NCBI GenBank assembly: GCA_016928195.1
Contig: JAFGLF010000022.1
Coordinates: forward strand, 1-64,000
Direction of reading: 5' to 3'
Source: Elusimicrobiota bacterium
GTDB lineage: Bacteria; Elusimicrobiota; UBA8919
DNA: 64,000 bases
A model generated the notes under the pieces. It made no database searches, was not told where the DNA came from, and saw only the letters and a list, made by a program, of their open reading frames with translations. A program made the position numbers and the translations under genes. This document shows, one piece after another, positions 17,330-26,332 of this stretch (the first letter of the stretch is position 1; the number at the start of each line of letters is the position of its first letter).

Positions 17330-18190
17330 ATGGGGTCTTCGAAAACTAAACTGTTGGGTATATTCGGTTATCCTATAGGACACTCGCTTTCTCCTTTAAT
17401 GCATAATGCGGTAATAAAAAAAATGCGGCTGGAGTATGTGTATCTGCCGTTTGAAGTTCATCCGTCCCGGCTTAAAACCGCTGTTAATTCTATTAATAAT
17501 CTGAACATTGCCGGAATTAATGTTACTATACCCCACAAGGAAAATATAATTAAATATTTAAATAAAGTTTCTGATGTTGCGGCAAGAATCGGAGCGGTCA
17601 ATACAGTTGTGAATAGAAACGGGTTTTTGACAGGATATAACACCGATTATTATGGTTTTTTGAAAACAATTCAGGAATTTCGCTCTCTGAAACTGAAAAA
17701 TAAGAGCGTGCTTATGCTTGGGTGTGGAGGAGTTGCAAAGGCGATAGTTTTTGCTCTTATTATTTCAAAAATCAAAAAACTTATTGTTTCGGATGTTGAC
17801 GCAAAAGCAGTAAAGAAGTTTTTGCAAGTTGCTTATAAAATTAATAATAACCGTTGTAAAATAATCGGTATTAAAAAAGATGAAATAAGAAAATATATGT
17901 TTTTTGCCGATCTATTTATAAATGCAACACCGGTTGGTATGAAAGAGAAAGACCCCTCGCCAGTCAGTAAAAATCTGCTCAAAAAAGAAATGTTTATTTA
18001 TGATGTTATTTATAACAGAAAAACACAGCTTTTGAAAGATGCAGAGACAATTGGGGCAAATTTCAAAGGCGGTCTGGATATGCTGGTTTACCAAGCAGCA
18101 AAATCATTTGAGTTATGGACCGGAAAAAAACCGCCGGTTGAGTTAATGAAAAAAGTTTTAAAGAAAAAACTACTGATTACTAATAGCTGA
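17330..18190 (+). CDS. aroE: Shikimate dehydrogenase
   Basis: 286 residues. Shikimate-site residues lie in GYPIGHSLSPLMHN and INVTIPHKE (catalytic Lys); the NADP-binding block is LMLGCGGVAKAI, followed by INATPVGM. It reduces 3-dehydroshikimate. It sits just before aroC, so two steps of the chorismate pathway are grouped. The gene begins six bases after the TldE stop. Confidence 0.95.
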   Translation: MGSSKTKLLGIFGYPIGHSLSPLMHNAVIKKMRLEYVYLPFEVHPSRLKTAVNSINNLNIAGINVTIPHKENIIKYLNKVSDVAARIGAVNTVVNRNGFLTGYNTDYYGFLKTIQEFRSLKLKNKSVLMLGCGGVAKAIVFALIISKIKKLIVSDVDAKAVKKFLQVAYKINNNRCKIIGIKKDEIRKYMFFADLFINATPVGMKEKDPSPVSKNLLKKEMFIYDVIYNRKTQLLKDAETIGANFKGGLDMLVYQAAKSFELWTGKKPPVELMKKVLKKKLLITNS

Positions 18191-18220
18191 TTACTTTATC
18201 TAAAGAAGGGGGCATAGATT

Positions 18221-19381
18221 ATGATAAGATATATAACTGCAGGTGAATCTCACGGTAAATGTATATCTGCAATACTTGAAGGCATACCGGCAGGGCTCAA
18301 ATTGACAGAAGAATTTATAAATATTGATCTTGCTCTCCGTCAAAAAGGTTATGGAAGAGGCCCCAGAATGAAATCGATTGAACATGATAAGGTTTCGATT
18401 TCTTCCGGTGTTCGCCATGGAAAAACAATGGGGTCGCCGATCACCCTAACAATTTTAAATAAGGATTGGGAAAACTGGAAAACCGTTATGTCTACGGGTA
18501 TGGCAGATAAAGCCGGATTTAAACTGACAAGTCCGCGTCCGGGACACGTAGATTTGGCCGGTATTATTAAATTTAATACCGATGATATTCGAAATGTATC
18601 TGAGCGTGCATCAGCGCGCGGAACCGCCGTCCATGTTGCTGTAGGAGCTGTCTGTAAGAAACTTTTGAACGAATTCGGTATAAAAATTATTTCGTTTACA
18701 AAAGAAATCGGCGGTATCAAAGCACCTTCCGTATGTCGACAAGCCGGGGAAATTATAAAACTGGCCAATTCCTCTCCTGTCAGATGTCTTGATAAAAATA
18801 CGGAAAAACTAATGATAAAGGCAATCGGGAAAGCAGAAAAAGACGGAGATACCCTTGGCGGAGTTTTTACTGTTATAGCGGATAAAGTACCTGTAGGACT
18901 CGGAAGCCATACGCAATGGGACTTAAAACTTGATGCCCGTCTTGCACAGGCGGTTATGTCCATCCAGGCGGTGAAAGGAGTAGAGATCGGTTATGGATTT
19001 GATGTTGCGAGGAAACTCGGTTCACAGGTACACGACGAGATTCTTTACAGTAAACAAAAAGGTTATTATAGAAAATCAAATAATGCCGGTGGTATTGAAG
19101 GGGGGATTTCTAACGGAGAACCTATAATAGTTCGGGCTGCAATGAAACCAATACCAACGTTAAGAAGGCCGTTAGCATCTGTTGATATATTAACAAAGAA
19201 GCGGACAGATGCCCAGATCGTCCGTTCGGATGTTTGTGCGGTTCCATCTGCCGGAATAATAGGCGAAGCGGTTGTGGCGATTGAAATTGCCAGGGTGTTT
19301 TGTGAAAAATTTGGCGGAGATTCTATAGAAGAAATGAAAATAAATTATACGAATTATTTGAATATGGTGAGAAACAGGTAA
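18221..19381 (+). CDS. aroC: Chorismate synthase
   Basis: 386 residues covering the full enzyme. Signatures are the N-terminal [21 protein letters not shown] start (seen over the first 20 residues), [30 protein letters not shown] and GVEIGYGF. It makes chorismate from EPSP using reduced flavin. A gaaggggg ribosome site precedes the ATG. The gene is convergent with the motor operon, with six bases between the stops. Confidence 0.97.
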   Translation: MIRYITAGESHGKCISAILEGIPAGLKLTEEFINIDLALRQKGYGRGPRMKSIEHDKVSISSGVRHGKTMGSPITLTILNKDWENWKTVMSTGMADKAGFKLTSPRPGHVDLAGIIKFNTDDIRNVSERASARGTAVHVAVGAVCKKLLNEFGIKIISFTKEIGGIKAPSVCRQAGEIIKLANSSPVRCLDKNTEKLMIKAIGKAEKDGDTLGGVFTVIADKVPVGLGSHTQWDLKLDARLAQAVMSIQAVKGVEIGYGFDVARKLGSQVHDEILYSKQKGYYRKSNNAGGIEGGISNGEPIIVRAAMKPIPTLRRPLASVDILTKKRTDAQIVRSDVCAVPSAGIIGEAVVAIEIARVFCEKFGGDSIEEMKINYTNYLNMVRNR

Positions 19382-19387
19382 TTATAT

Positions 19388-20281
19388 CTAACGGCGTACT
19401 CTTACCTTCTGCAGAAATACTTTTAAGTCCGGATCATTTGGTGCAATTTTTGCTGCTTTTTGCCAGCTTTCCCGTGCCTCATTTATTTTACCCTGTGCAT
19501 AATATATTGAACCAACCCGTTTCCATGCCAGAATATTATTTGGCTCAATTTCTAAGATAAGTTTACATTCTATTAGGGCATACTCGTATTTCCCGTCATA
19601 AATAGCATCCAGTACTACAGCTTGTTTTTGTTCTATAACATTTTTTTCCTTATCTGCCACTTCAAGCCGTGCAATTACAGGATGTTCCTTATCCATAAAA
19701 AGAAAAACCTCTTTCGCTAATTTATTTGCTTTAGCCTTCTGCCATGCATAACGGGAAGCAAGAACGGCTATCCGGCCGTCGGTTGATCGACCCAGATAAC
19801 CGTTGACACTTTGTCTTAGAAGATCATTGATTGTGCCTTTTCCTGTGATTGACGGTGTTACGTTTGTTGTAAATTTTTCGAGTTTTTCCTCCGAACTTTT
19901 CCAGTTTGGGTTTGTAGGGTCTAACTCAAGAAGCTGATTATATTTTATTAATGCACTCTGATAATCCCCTTTTTTTAATAAATTATCTATGTCATTGGTC
20001 CATGGCTTTATATTTGCCATCATTTTTGCCCTGGCCATTTCTATTAGTTTTTCGGGATTTTTTTGTGAGGGATCTATCTCTAAGATTTTTTCCCAGTATT
20101 GAATTGCTTCCTTATATTCCTCGTTATAGAATGCTTCCATTGCATCCTTATAAAGAATATTTATATCCTGTGAGTAAAGACAATTAGAAAATTGAAAGAT
20201 TGGAAGGATTGAGAAGATTATAAAAATCGATAAGGATTTTAATCTTTGTAATTTTTCTAATTTTTTAGTTGGTTTTGTCAT
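19388..20281 (-). CDS. Secreted TPR protein, last gene of the motor operon
   Basis: 297 residues: an N-terminal signal sequence (core FIIFSILPIFQF), two TPR units near 42-75 and 90-125, a middle region without recognised family, and two more TPR units near 225-290. It is presumably periplasmic or lipid-facing and could bridge the motor to the outer-membrane partner. Its ATG overlaps the stop of the upstream MotB paralogue. The whole signal peptide is encoded by a dyad word repeat (20181-20272). Confidence 0.85.
   Translation of the reverse strand: MTKPTKKLEKLQRLKSLSIFIIFSILPIFQFSNCLYSQDINILYKDAMEAFYNEEYKEAIQYWEKILEIDPSQKNPEKLIEMARAKMMANIKPWTNDIDNLLKKGDYQSALIKYNQLLELDPTNPNWKSSEEKLEKFTTNVTPSITGKGTINDLLRQSVNGYLGRSTDGRIAVLASRYAWQKAKANKLAKEVFLFMDKEHPVIARLEVADKEKNVIEQKQAVVLDAIYDGKYEYALIECKLILEIEPNNILAWKRVGSIYYAQGKINEARESWQKAAKIAPNDPDLKVFLQKVRVRR
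20181..20272. repeat. Dyad word repeat encoding the TPR protein signal peptide
   Basis: The left side has words attagaaaattgaaagatt and ggaaggattgagaagatt; the right side aaggattttaatctttg and atttttctaatttt. These are approximate complements in reverse order. It resembles the intergenic dyad families in design but is fully inside the open frame. Confidence 0.55.
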
Positions 20282-21063
20282 ATCTTTCTAAGTATGTTTA
20301 TCTCAATCCGTCTGTTTTTTGCTCTGCCCTCTTCGGTCTTATTTGGAGCAATAGGTCTGAATTCTCCGTAACCAAAAGCAGAAAATCTTTCAGGATGGAT
20401 ATTTGTTTTATTAATAAAGTAATCTATTACACTGAATGCTCTCGCAGCAGAAAGTTCGAAGTTTGAACGATATTCCTTACCCCTGAACGGTATATTATCG
20501 GTATGGCCTTCGACCACAATATGGTTTTCCATAGTTTTAATAAGCTGTGCGATTTCTTTTAACGCAGGTTTTACGGCATCTTTCAATTCCGCCTTGCCGG
20601 AATCAAAAAGAATCGGATTGGCAAGAGAAATTTTTATACGTTGGGCATTTGTTTCTACTTTTGCATAATCACTGAGTTTTTTCTCTTTTATAAAATCTTC
20701 CATTTTGGAGCCTATTTCGACTTCCTTCTCGAATGTCTCAATTTTTTTAAGCTGTTCTGCGCTTCCGCCCATTGCTTTTTGTATTGCTGCCATTGCTTTT
20801 TCGTACTGTGCTCCACCCCCATAAAGTATCGAAAAGGCGTAGAGTATCATGAAAAAGATCATAAGAATGGTCATTAGATTACCATAAGGGATTACCCATG
20901 TGCTTTCTTCTATGAAATGTCTTTTGGTACCGCGGTCTTTTTCACCGAATGTTTCTGTTGTGGTGCCGGCCGGTTTTTCAGAATCGCCTTCAATTGCTTT
21001 TATTATATCGGAATCGATACTGTCTTTTTTATCTGAGAAATCGCCTTCTAAATCAAAAGCCAT
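20278..21063 (-). CDS. MotB paralogue 2 lacking the ion-binding Asp (Asn instead)
   Basis: 261 residues: a 55-residue acidic cytoplasmic N-terminus, one transmembrane helix (about 57-80), a helical linker, and a C-terminal OmpA-like peptidoglycan-binding domain (IVVEGHTDNIPF, NFELSAARAFSVIDYF, NRRIEINI). In MotB the helix reads Y-x-D-L/M-M-T and the Asp carries the proton or sodium ion. Here it reads PYGNLMTILM, with codon AAT for Asn62. It could be a structural partner in a heterodimer with paralogue 1. A ggag ribosome site precedes the ATG. Confidence 0.92.
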   Translation of the reverse strand: MAFDLEGDFSDKKDSIDSDIIKAIEGDSEKPAGTTTETFGEKDRGTKRHFIEESTWVIPYGNLMTILMIFFMILYAFSILYGGGAQYEKAMAAIQKAMGGSAEQLKKIETFEKEVEIGSKMEDFIKEKKLSDYAKVETNAQRIKISLANPILFDSGKAELKDAVKPALKEIAQLIKTMENHIVVEGHTDNIPFRGKEYRSNFELSAARAFSVIDYFINKTNIHPERFSAFGYGEFRPIAPNKTEEGRAKNRRIEINILRKI

Positions 21064-21082
21064 AAATACTCCAAAAGAAGAT

Positions 21083-21168
21083 GTGTTGATAAGCCGATAC
21101 GTTGATACGTAAATATGTGAAAATTTTTATCCATATCACCGTATTTACATATCACCATATTTTCATAC
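21083..21168. repeat. Dyad word repeat between the two motB genes
   Basis: Left words ccgatacgttgatacgt and aaatatgtga; right half catatcaccgtatttacatatcacc. It fills the 107-base gap between the MotB paralogues inside the operon. Confidence 0.55.
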
Positions 21169-21170
21169 CT

Positions 21171-21827
21171 CTATCGTATCATTACTATCTCGATCCTTCT
21201 ATTTTTTGCCTTGCCTTCGTTAGTATTATTGTCGGCAACAGGACGGTATTCACCGTATCCGGCAGTGATAAACCTGCTCTCGGCTAGCCCCTTTTCTTTT
21301 ACAAAAAATTCTATAACACTATAAGCCCTTGCAACCGAAAGTTCCCAGTTGGATTTATAAATTCCTTTTGTTATAGGAGTATTATCCGTATGACCTTCTA
21401 TAATTACTTGATTCGTTAATGGTCTTAATATTTTTGCGACTTCGTTTAAAGTTTTCTCTGTAAAATCCGATAACTTTGCACTGCCGGGAGTAAAAAGTAC
21501 GGGTGCAGTCAGGGTAAGTGTTATATATTTTTCCGTAATTTTAACAGTGGTATAAGCATCAAGCCCTTCTTTTTTTGTAAGTTCTTTAACTTGAGATTCA
21601 GTTTGTTCATCAGTAAATCTTTTTACTATTTTTTCTGCTCTGACAAGTTTTGATTTTCCCTGAAATCTTTTTTCAAGACCTTTTACGATATCAGCTTTTT
21701 TATCATCCGGCATTCTTGTCAGACCGTATAACATAAGAAAGAACATCATAAGATTCGTCATCATATCCGAATATACGGTTGTCCAGATATTACCTTCTTT
21801 TACGTCGCTTGCTCTTCTATCAGCCAT
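21171..21827 (-). CDS. motB: MotB paralogue 1 (ion-binding Asp present)
   Basis: 218 residues with a short N-terminus, one transmembrane helix with the canonical VYSDMMTNLMMFFLMLYGL pattern (Asp21), a linker, and an OmpA-like domain (VIIEGHTDNTPI, NWELSVARAYSVIEFF, GKAKNRRIEIVM). It should anchor the stator to peptidoglycan and carry the ion. It lies directly after motA in the operon. About one third shorter at the N-terminus than paralogue 2. Confidence 0.95.
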   Translation of the reverse strand: MADRRASDVKEGNIWTTVYSDMMTNLMMFFLMLYGLTRMPDDKKADIVKGLEKRFQGKSKLVRAEKIVKRFTDEQTESQVKELTKKEGLDAYTTVKITEKYITLTLTAPVLFTPGSAKLSDFTEKTLNEVAKILRPLTNQVIIEGHTDNTPITKGIYKSNWELSVARAYSVIEFFVKEKGLAESRFITAGYGEYRPVADNNTNEGKAKNRRIEIVMIR

Positions 21828-21836
21828 GATAACGTC

Positions 21837-21917
21837 AGGGAATAGGGGGTAGGGGATAGGGAGTAGTAAAAACCAAATGCTTTTCTATACCCTACTGCCT
21901 ACTGCCTACTGCCTGCC
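21837..21917. repeat. Family D repeat, copy 2, with inverted half
   Basis: The left half gggaatagggggtagggg is an approximate complement of the right half ctactgcctactgcctac. It fills the motA-motB gap. The right-half unit is the one that encodes signal peptides at 2841 and near 37825. Confidence 0.7.
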
Positions 21918-21922
21918 TTTTT

Positions 21923-22684
21923 CTATTTTTTTGCACGTAATCTGTAGGCTAAAAATGCCTCGAGTTTTGTTTCTATGACAACCGGGACATCGCCTTTTTG
22001 TATTGACAGGACTCCTCTTGCCAGGAGTTCTTTGAGTATGATTTCGTCTTCGCTGTGAATTGTCAATTTTCCGGCAATCGGAAGGAATATGAAATTTGCT
22101 CCGAAAATTCCATAAAATGTTGTTGTTACTGCAATTGCCATTGAAGCACCCATACTGGTAGCATCACTAAGATTCCTTAAAACCTGAACAACACCAATAA
22201 GTGTTCCTAATAATCCAAAAATAGGAGAATAAGCTCCCATTGAACGGAAGAGTGCCGAGGTCTGATGATGCCGCTGTCTTACCATTGAAAGCTCTTTCTC
22301 TAGTTTTTCTTTTATGACTTCCGTTTCAAGACCGTCTATAACCATCTGCAATGATTCCCGCAGGAACGGCTGTTTGATATCTGGTAATTCATCCTGTAGT
22401 TTTTCGACACCCTCACGTTTTGCTTTTTCAGCAAGAGAAAGAATAATTTTTATTGCAGCATCGGGTTTTACTCTTTTTGGAGGAAAGAAAATCCACAATA
22501 CTGCCCGGGGAACAATTTTAACGATTTTCCAGGGGTATGTGATAAGTGTTGCACCTATTGTGCCGCCGAATACAAGAATTGCAGCATTGATGTCGAAAAG
22601 CAGGTTTACGATATCACCTTGTACCATTACATAAAAAACTGCTCCAAGGCCTACTATCAGCCCGCCGATTGTCATTAAATCCAT
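21923..22684 (-). CDS. motA: MotA stator subunit
   Basis: 253 residues, four transmembrane helices and the large cytoplasmic loop of the MotA family (about 65-140), including the charged stretch VKPDAAIKIILSLAEKAKREG. The channel-lining helix GAYSPIFGLLGTLIGVVQVL has the conserved Pro, and AIAVTTTFYGIFGANFIFLPIAGKL is the fourth helix. A gtgagg site precedes the ATG. No flagellar filament, hook or export gene is near; the partners are a FliF-FliG chimera and two MotB genes. Confidence 0.96.
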   Translation of the reverse strand: MDLMTIGGLIVGLGAVFYVMVQGDIVNLLFDINAAILVFGGTIGATLITYPWKIVKIVPRAVLWIFFPPKRVKPDAAIKIILSLAEKAKREGVEKLQDELPDIKQPFLRESLQMVIDGLETEVIKEKLEKELSMVRQRHHQTSALFRSMGAYSPIFGLLGTLIGVVQVLRNLSDATSMGASMAIAVTTTFYGIFGANFIFLPIAGKLTIHSEDEIILKELLARGVLSIQKGDVPVVIETKLEAFLAYRLRAKK

Positions 22685-22752
22685 AGTAACCTCACTTTTG
22701 CTTATTTAATTTCTGTGTATTTCTACTGTATTTCTATGTATTTCAGAGAATT

Positions 22753-24195
22753 TTATATTATTCCTCTTTGTTTCATACGACGGATAATATTCAGAAGACG
22801 TTTTTTCTCAATTTCAAGCCGTTGGGGTGTAATGGGTTTACCTAGGGACATTTCCTGTTTTAATCTTGTTGCGGCGCCTGCCGGCAGAGTTGATATTATT
22901 TTTTCCTGCTGGTTTCCCGGAAGAATTTTTAATATCTGGCCGAACATGGAAAGGCCAACCTGTTTCATAATGAGCTGAATTGCCGATACCTCGAGGGTTG
23001 AAAGAATTTCTATACGTACAATCGATGCTTCAATCTTTTCTGCGAGTTCGGGATTTGCGTTCTTAAGGTCGCTGATTATTTCCATTTGCATTTTCTCATC
23101 GGCGGTGTCGATGATTTTCATAATTTTTTCTTCTCCACCGGAGAGAAAATCAATCCGTGATTTCAGGTGGTTTTCAATTTGTTCCACTGCCGAAGAATCA
23201 AGTTCTGCTGTTTTTGATAGCAGTGCAATTACTTCTTTTTTCTTGTCCGGGGATATCTCACTTAAAACCCTAGACGATAATCCCGGATCAAGATAATTAA
23301 CAGCCGCTGCTATATGGTTTGCAGATTCATTTTTTAAAAGGTAAATAAATTCCTTAATGTTTGATTCGTTTACAAATGAAAATAATGGTTCTCTTCCGGT
23401 TGCTGTTTTTACAGTACCGGTTCTTGTCCCGGTTTCCTGAGTCAATTCGGGAATAGGAGTGCCGGCAAGTGCGCCCTCTGATGCTTCGGCTGCTTTTTCC
23501 TTAAAAGTTGCTGCGGAGGTTATAGCGGCTGTAGCAAAATCTTTTGAGAATTTTTTGAAAGGACCGAATAAAAATAATGAAATAATCATTGCAAATCCTA
23601 TCCCTGAAAGAATAGCAAGAACCCAGTAAATATGCGGAGGGTATATAATGGAACCCCAGTAGAAAATATTCTTTTGAAAACGCATTGGTTTAATTAATAA
23701 TTCATCTCCGCGTTCTATATCGATACCCAAAAGTCCCCGTGCGACCTGATCGACAATCTTGACAACATCATCCGAAATACCTTTGTCTAAGATAATTGTA
23801 ACGGAAAGTTTTTTTATCATTGTACGTGTCTCGTCACCAAGAGCCGACATCATTACTGATTCAACCTGTTTTCCTGCGAGGGTTTCTTTTATAGGTACTC
23901 CCGGCAACAGTATTTCCTCTTTTTTCTTTTCAGGTTTTTTTTCTTTCTTTTCACTTTGTAATGTAACATTTACAATTACGACAAGCTTTTCTGTGCCTGT
24001 AATTTCTGTTAAAACCTTTTTTAGGCGATTTTCGAGATTTGATTCTAGAGCAATTTTTGTTTCAATGGAACTTTGTGCGGCTTTTTGTGCATAAAGACAG
24101 TCGGATAGATTAATAAATAAATAGATAGAGATGAGAAAACAAATTCCTAATCTTTTTTCTAACCGTCCGTTAATCTTTGCAAATAGTGGTTTCAT
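22753..24195 (-). CDS. FliF-FliG chimeric rotor-like membrane protein
   Basis: 480 residues. A signal sequence (about 12-36) leads to a periplasmic domain at 45-172 matching the C-terminal ring-building part of FliF: ENRLKKVLTEITG, LLPGVPIKE, IKKLSVTIILDKG and LLGIDIERGDELL. One transmembrane helix follows (189-211) and then cytoplasmic FliG: the middle domain at 275-330 (HIAAAVNYLDPGLSSRVL) and the C-terminal domain at 385-480 ending LLNIIRRMKQRGII. The LDDR charge cluster of the FliG torque helix is replaced by LEVS. The upstream FliF rings are missing. A ggagg site precedes the ATG. Confidence 0.9.
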   Translation of the reverse strand: MKPLFAKINGRLEKRLGICFLISIYLFINLSDCLYAQKAAQSSIETKIALESNLENRLKKVLTEITGTEKLVVIVNVTLQSEKKEKKPEKKKEEILLPGVPIKETLAGKQVESVMMSALGDETRTMIKKLSVTIILDKGISDDVVKIVDQVARGLLGIDIERGDELLIKPMRFQKNIFYWGSIIYPPHIYWVLAILSGIGFAMIISLFLFGPFKKFSKDFATAAITSAATFKEKAAEASEGALAGTPIPELTQETGTRTGTVKTATGREPLFSFVNESNIKEFIYLLKNESANHIAAAVNYLDPGLSSRVLSEISPDKKKEVIALLSKTAELDSSAVEQIENHLKSRIDFLSGGEEKIMKIIDTADEKMQMEIISDLKNANPELAEKIEASIVRIEILSTLEVSAIQLIMKQVGLSMFGQILKILPGNQQEKIISTLPAGAATRLKQEMSLGKPITPQRLEIEKKRLLNIIRRMKQRGII

Positions 24196-24205
24196 TTAAC
24201 CTCCA

Positions 24206-26128
24206 TTAGAAACTCATAGAGAATCTTATATTGCCTGAATTTTCTGTATATGTATCGGCATCTGAGAATGTATCGGTATAGCTTGTATTTGTATATCCGA
24301 GAGTTGCTGACATATCACTTCGTATACTGTAAGTGAATTCTATAGTACCGGTTTCGCTTTTTGTATCAATTGATTGTTCAGGGGAATCCTTACTTGCTGT
24401 GGATGAACCCCATAGTGCTGATGAGAGCTTGTCTTTTATTATGTTGGAAATGTTGAAACTGAAGGAATAGGAATTTGTATTTGTATCCGTTGAGGATACG
24501 ATATTGGATACAGTTGATTGAGTCGTTCCTCCGGATACCGAAATATTTTCTCCTATACGCGAAGAGATGCTCAAGTTACCAGCGGTGGATTCTAAATCGT
24601 CCGACATATTTGTGTTGTCTGTAAAGTCAGATTTTTGATAGGAAATACTCAGCGTTGTGGCATGGAAAGTATGTGAAATAGCAATAGACGGGGTTTTGGT
24701 TTGATTATCAAGTGCAGTATCAGGATCTCCTATTGCCGTATTCAAAGAATACCCGAGGGCTATTACCGGATAACTGGGCCTTTGTAATGTTATAGCCATA
24801 CTTCCGAGGTTTTGAGTGGATGTTGTCTGGTCTGTCTTGTCTTCAAGATTGTCATGATAGGTGTTAAAATATAATGATACTGAAGCCCAACTCGGGATTG
24901 AATATCCTGTTGAAAGTTCATATGATTCTTTGTCGTTTGTGGATGACGGTGCTCCGAGTGCCTGAAAATCAGGTTCAACCCGGGAATAACTTCCAATTAA
25001 AGAGGTATTTTCTATATTCATAAGTGTTAATGTTGTCCGTAAGCCATAATCCCTTACTGCAGCTGATGAAATGTCTGCCCAGTAGGTAGAATGTGCATAT
25101 TCACAATTGACTCCAAGCTGAGAAATAGGTTCTGTATAAGCTGATGCGCCGACAACAGTATTTTTAACTGCTAATAATGATGGGCCGGGTATATCGAGTG
25201 AGCCGTGATCATCTTGGCTTCCCATATAAGCGCCTGTAATGTATGAGTTTGCTATACCCAGACTTTGTTTTATCTGACAGCCCCACAGGTATCTTTCATA
25301 GGTGCCGTTTGTATCTGCCGTACCTTCAATCTTTTCGGCAGATTCCGCCACCACCATTGAAGCAGACGATTCGCCTTCTGCTGAGGATAACTGTAATCCG
25401 CGGACCCCCGCTCCGTAAAGTACAAGTGAATTAAATGCCGGTTGGATGTCGCCAAATGCAATCTGGACTACTTTGCCATAGAAACTAAAGAGGAAGTTGT
25501 CAAGATCAGAGCCATCTTCTTTGGTATAACGAGTATAAAGATTTAACGATATCGGAGAATCATAAACCTTTCCGACCATATTCAGATTGAGAGAACCTGT
25601 GTAGTCAGACGAAGAGCCGTAGATTTCGTAGCTTTTTTGTGTCTGTTTCCATGAAAGAATGGCATTACCGCCAATAGAAATCTTGGAAACTTTAGGCGCT
25701 GCTTTTGCTAAAGGTATTACTGTAAATGAATTATATTGACTTGGAATTATTTTCTGTTCGTTTATTGTTAGAGTTATTCTGTAAAGATATTCGTTTTCAT
25801 AGGATGGAGGTATATTGAAGTGTACATATACTAATGTGGTTTCACCGGTTGCAACGTCAGTTTTGCCTCTAACTTTATCTGTTTTTGTAATGTATTTTTT
25901 TTCGAGGTTATAGATTTCGACTTCAAAATAATATTTTTTATTTATCCACTTTTCTGTTCCACTGTTTAGTGCGATAATCTGAAATGTCATCTTTTCTCCG
26001 GCGGTTGCCGGGTCCGGTGTGGCCAGTGTTAACTGGATATTGCCGGCTGGTGCAGCCGAAAGTCGGTAATTGGTAAATAAAAGACATAAGCTGATTAAGA
26101 GAAACTGAAAGCTTTTATATTTGTTCAT
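24206..26128 (-). CDS. Outer-membrane beta-barrel protein, first gene of the motor operon
   Basis: About 640 residues from the ATG used here: a signal peptide (core FLLISLCLLF), an Ig-like or CARDB-like domain (about 30-145; TPDPATAGEKMTFQIIALN), then around 450 residues of alternating Ser/Thr-rich amphipathic strands ending in a terminal Phe (RFSMSF), as in outer-membrane barrels. No named family. A perfect consensus promoter lies upstream. An in-frame ATG at 26176 lies only 12 bases after the -10 box and could be a leaderless start adding 16 residues. It stands ten bases before the FliF-FliG gene. Confidence 0.85.
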   Translation of the reverse strand: MNKYKSFQFLLISLCLLFTNYRLSAAPAGNIQLTLATPDPATAGEKMTFQIIALNSGTEKWINKKYYFEVEIYNLEKKYITKTDKVRGKTDVATGETTLVYVHFNIPPSYENEYLYRITLTINEQKIIPSQYNSFTVIPLAKAAPKVSKISIGGNAILSWKQTQKSYEIYGSSSDYTGSLNLNMVGKVYDSPISLNLYTRYTKEDGSDLDNFLFSFYGKVVQIAFGDIQPAFNSLVLYGAGVRGLQLSSAEGESSASMVVAESAEKIEGTADTNGTYERYLWGCQIKQSLGIANSYITGAYMGSQDDHGSLDIPGPSLLAVKNTVVGASAYTEPISQLGVNCEYAHSTYWADISSAAVRDYGLRTTLTLMNIENTSLIGSYSRVEPDFQALGAPSSTNDKESYELSTGYSIPSWASVSLYFNTYHDNLEDKTDQTTSTQNLGSMAITLQRPSYPVIALGYSLNTAIGDPDTALDNQTKTPSIAISHTFHATTLSISYQKSDFTDNTNMSDDLESTAGNLSISSRIGENISVSGGTTQSTVSNIVSSTDTNTNSYSFSFNISNIIKDKLSSALWGSSTASKDSPEQSIDTKSETGTIEFTYSIRSDMSATLGYTNTSYTDTFSDADTYTENSGNIRFSMSF

Positions 26129-26188
26129 ATAAAAAGAAGAAAATAACAAATACGGAGTAGCGACATACCACTCCATTATAACCAGACA

Positions 26189-26217
26189 ATTATAGAAAAA
26201 ATAGGCCGATATGTCAA
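26189..26217 (-). promoter_or_regulatory. Perfect consensus promoter of the motor operon
   Basis: On the minus strand: TTGACA (26217-26212), a 17-base spacer, TATAAT (26194-26189). The -35 box directly abuts a 15-base-pair hairpin. Transcription would start near 26182. Confidence 0.85.
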
Positions 26218-26277
26218 CCCCACCACCTGTCTTTGGCTCGACGAGCCAGCCTACTGGTTGGCAGACAGGTGGTGGGG
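26218..26277. terminator. GC-rich hairpin between divergent promoters
   Basis: A 15-base-pair perfect stem (ccccaccacctgtct with its complement) around a 30-base loop that holds a second small hairpin (ggctc/gagcc). It separates the motor operon from the amidase gene. No T-run follows, so it may insulate rather than terminate. Confidence 0.6.
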
Positions 26278-26332
26278 CAACCCTGAAGAATTTCGTTTAC
26301 GAGAATAATTTGAAATTTTTAGTTAAAAATGA

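Noticed and set aside
18349-18963. Long antisense frame opposite aroC
   Set aside because: It is a shadow of the strongly conserved chorismate synthase coding strand, without a ribosome site or a recognisable product.
20278-22684. Zorya-type anti-phage system (ZorA/ZorB are MotA/MotB-like)
   Set aside because: No ZorC/D/E helicase or nuclease partner is present, MotA has the normal flagellar length without the long coiled tail, and the neighbour is a FliF-FliG protein.
26218-26277. Phage or integron attachment site
   Set aside because: No integrase or cassette genes are nearby; the hairpin fits a transcription insulator between divergent promoters.
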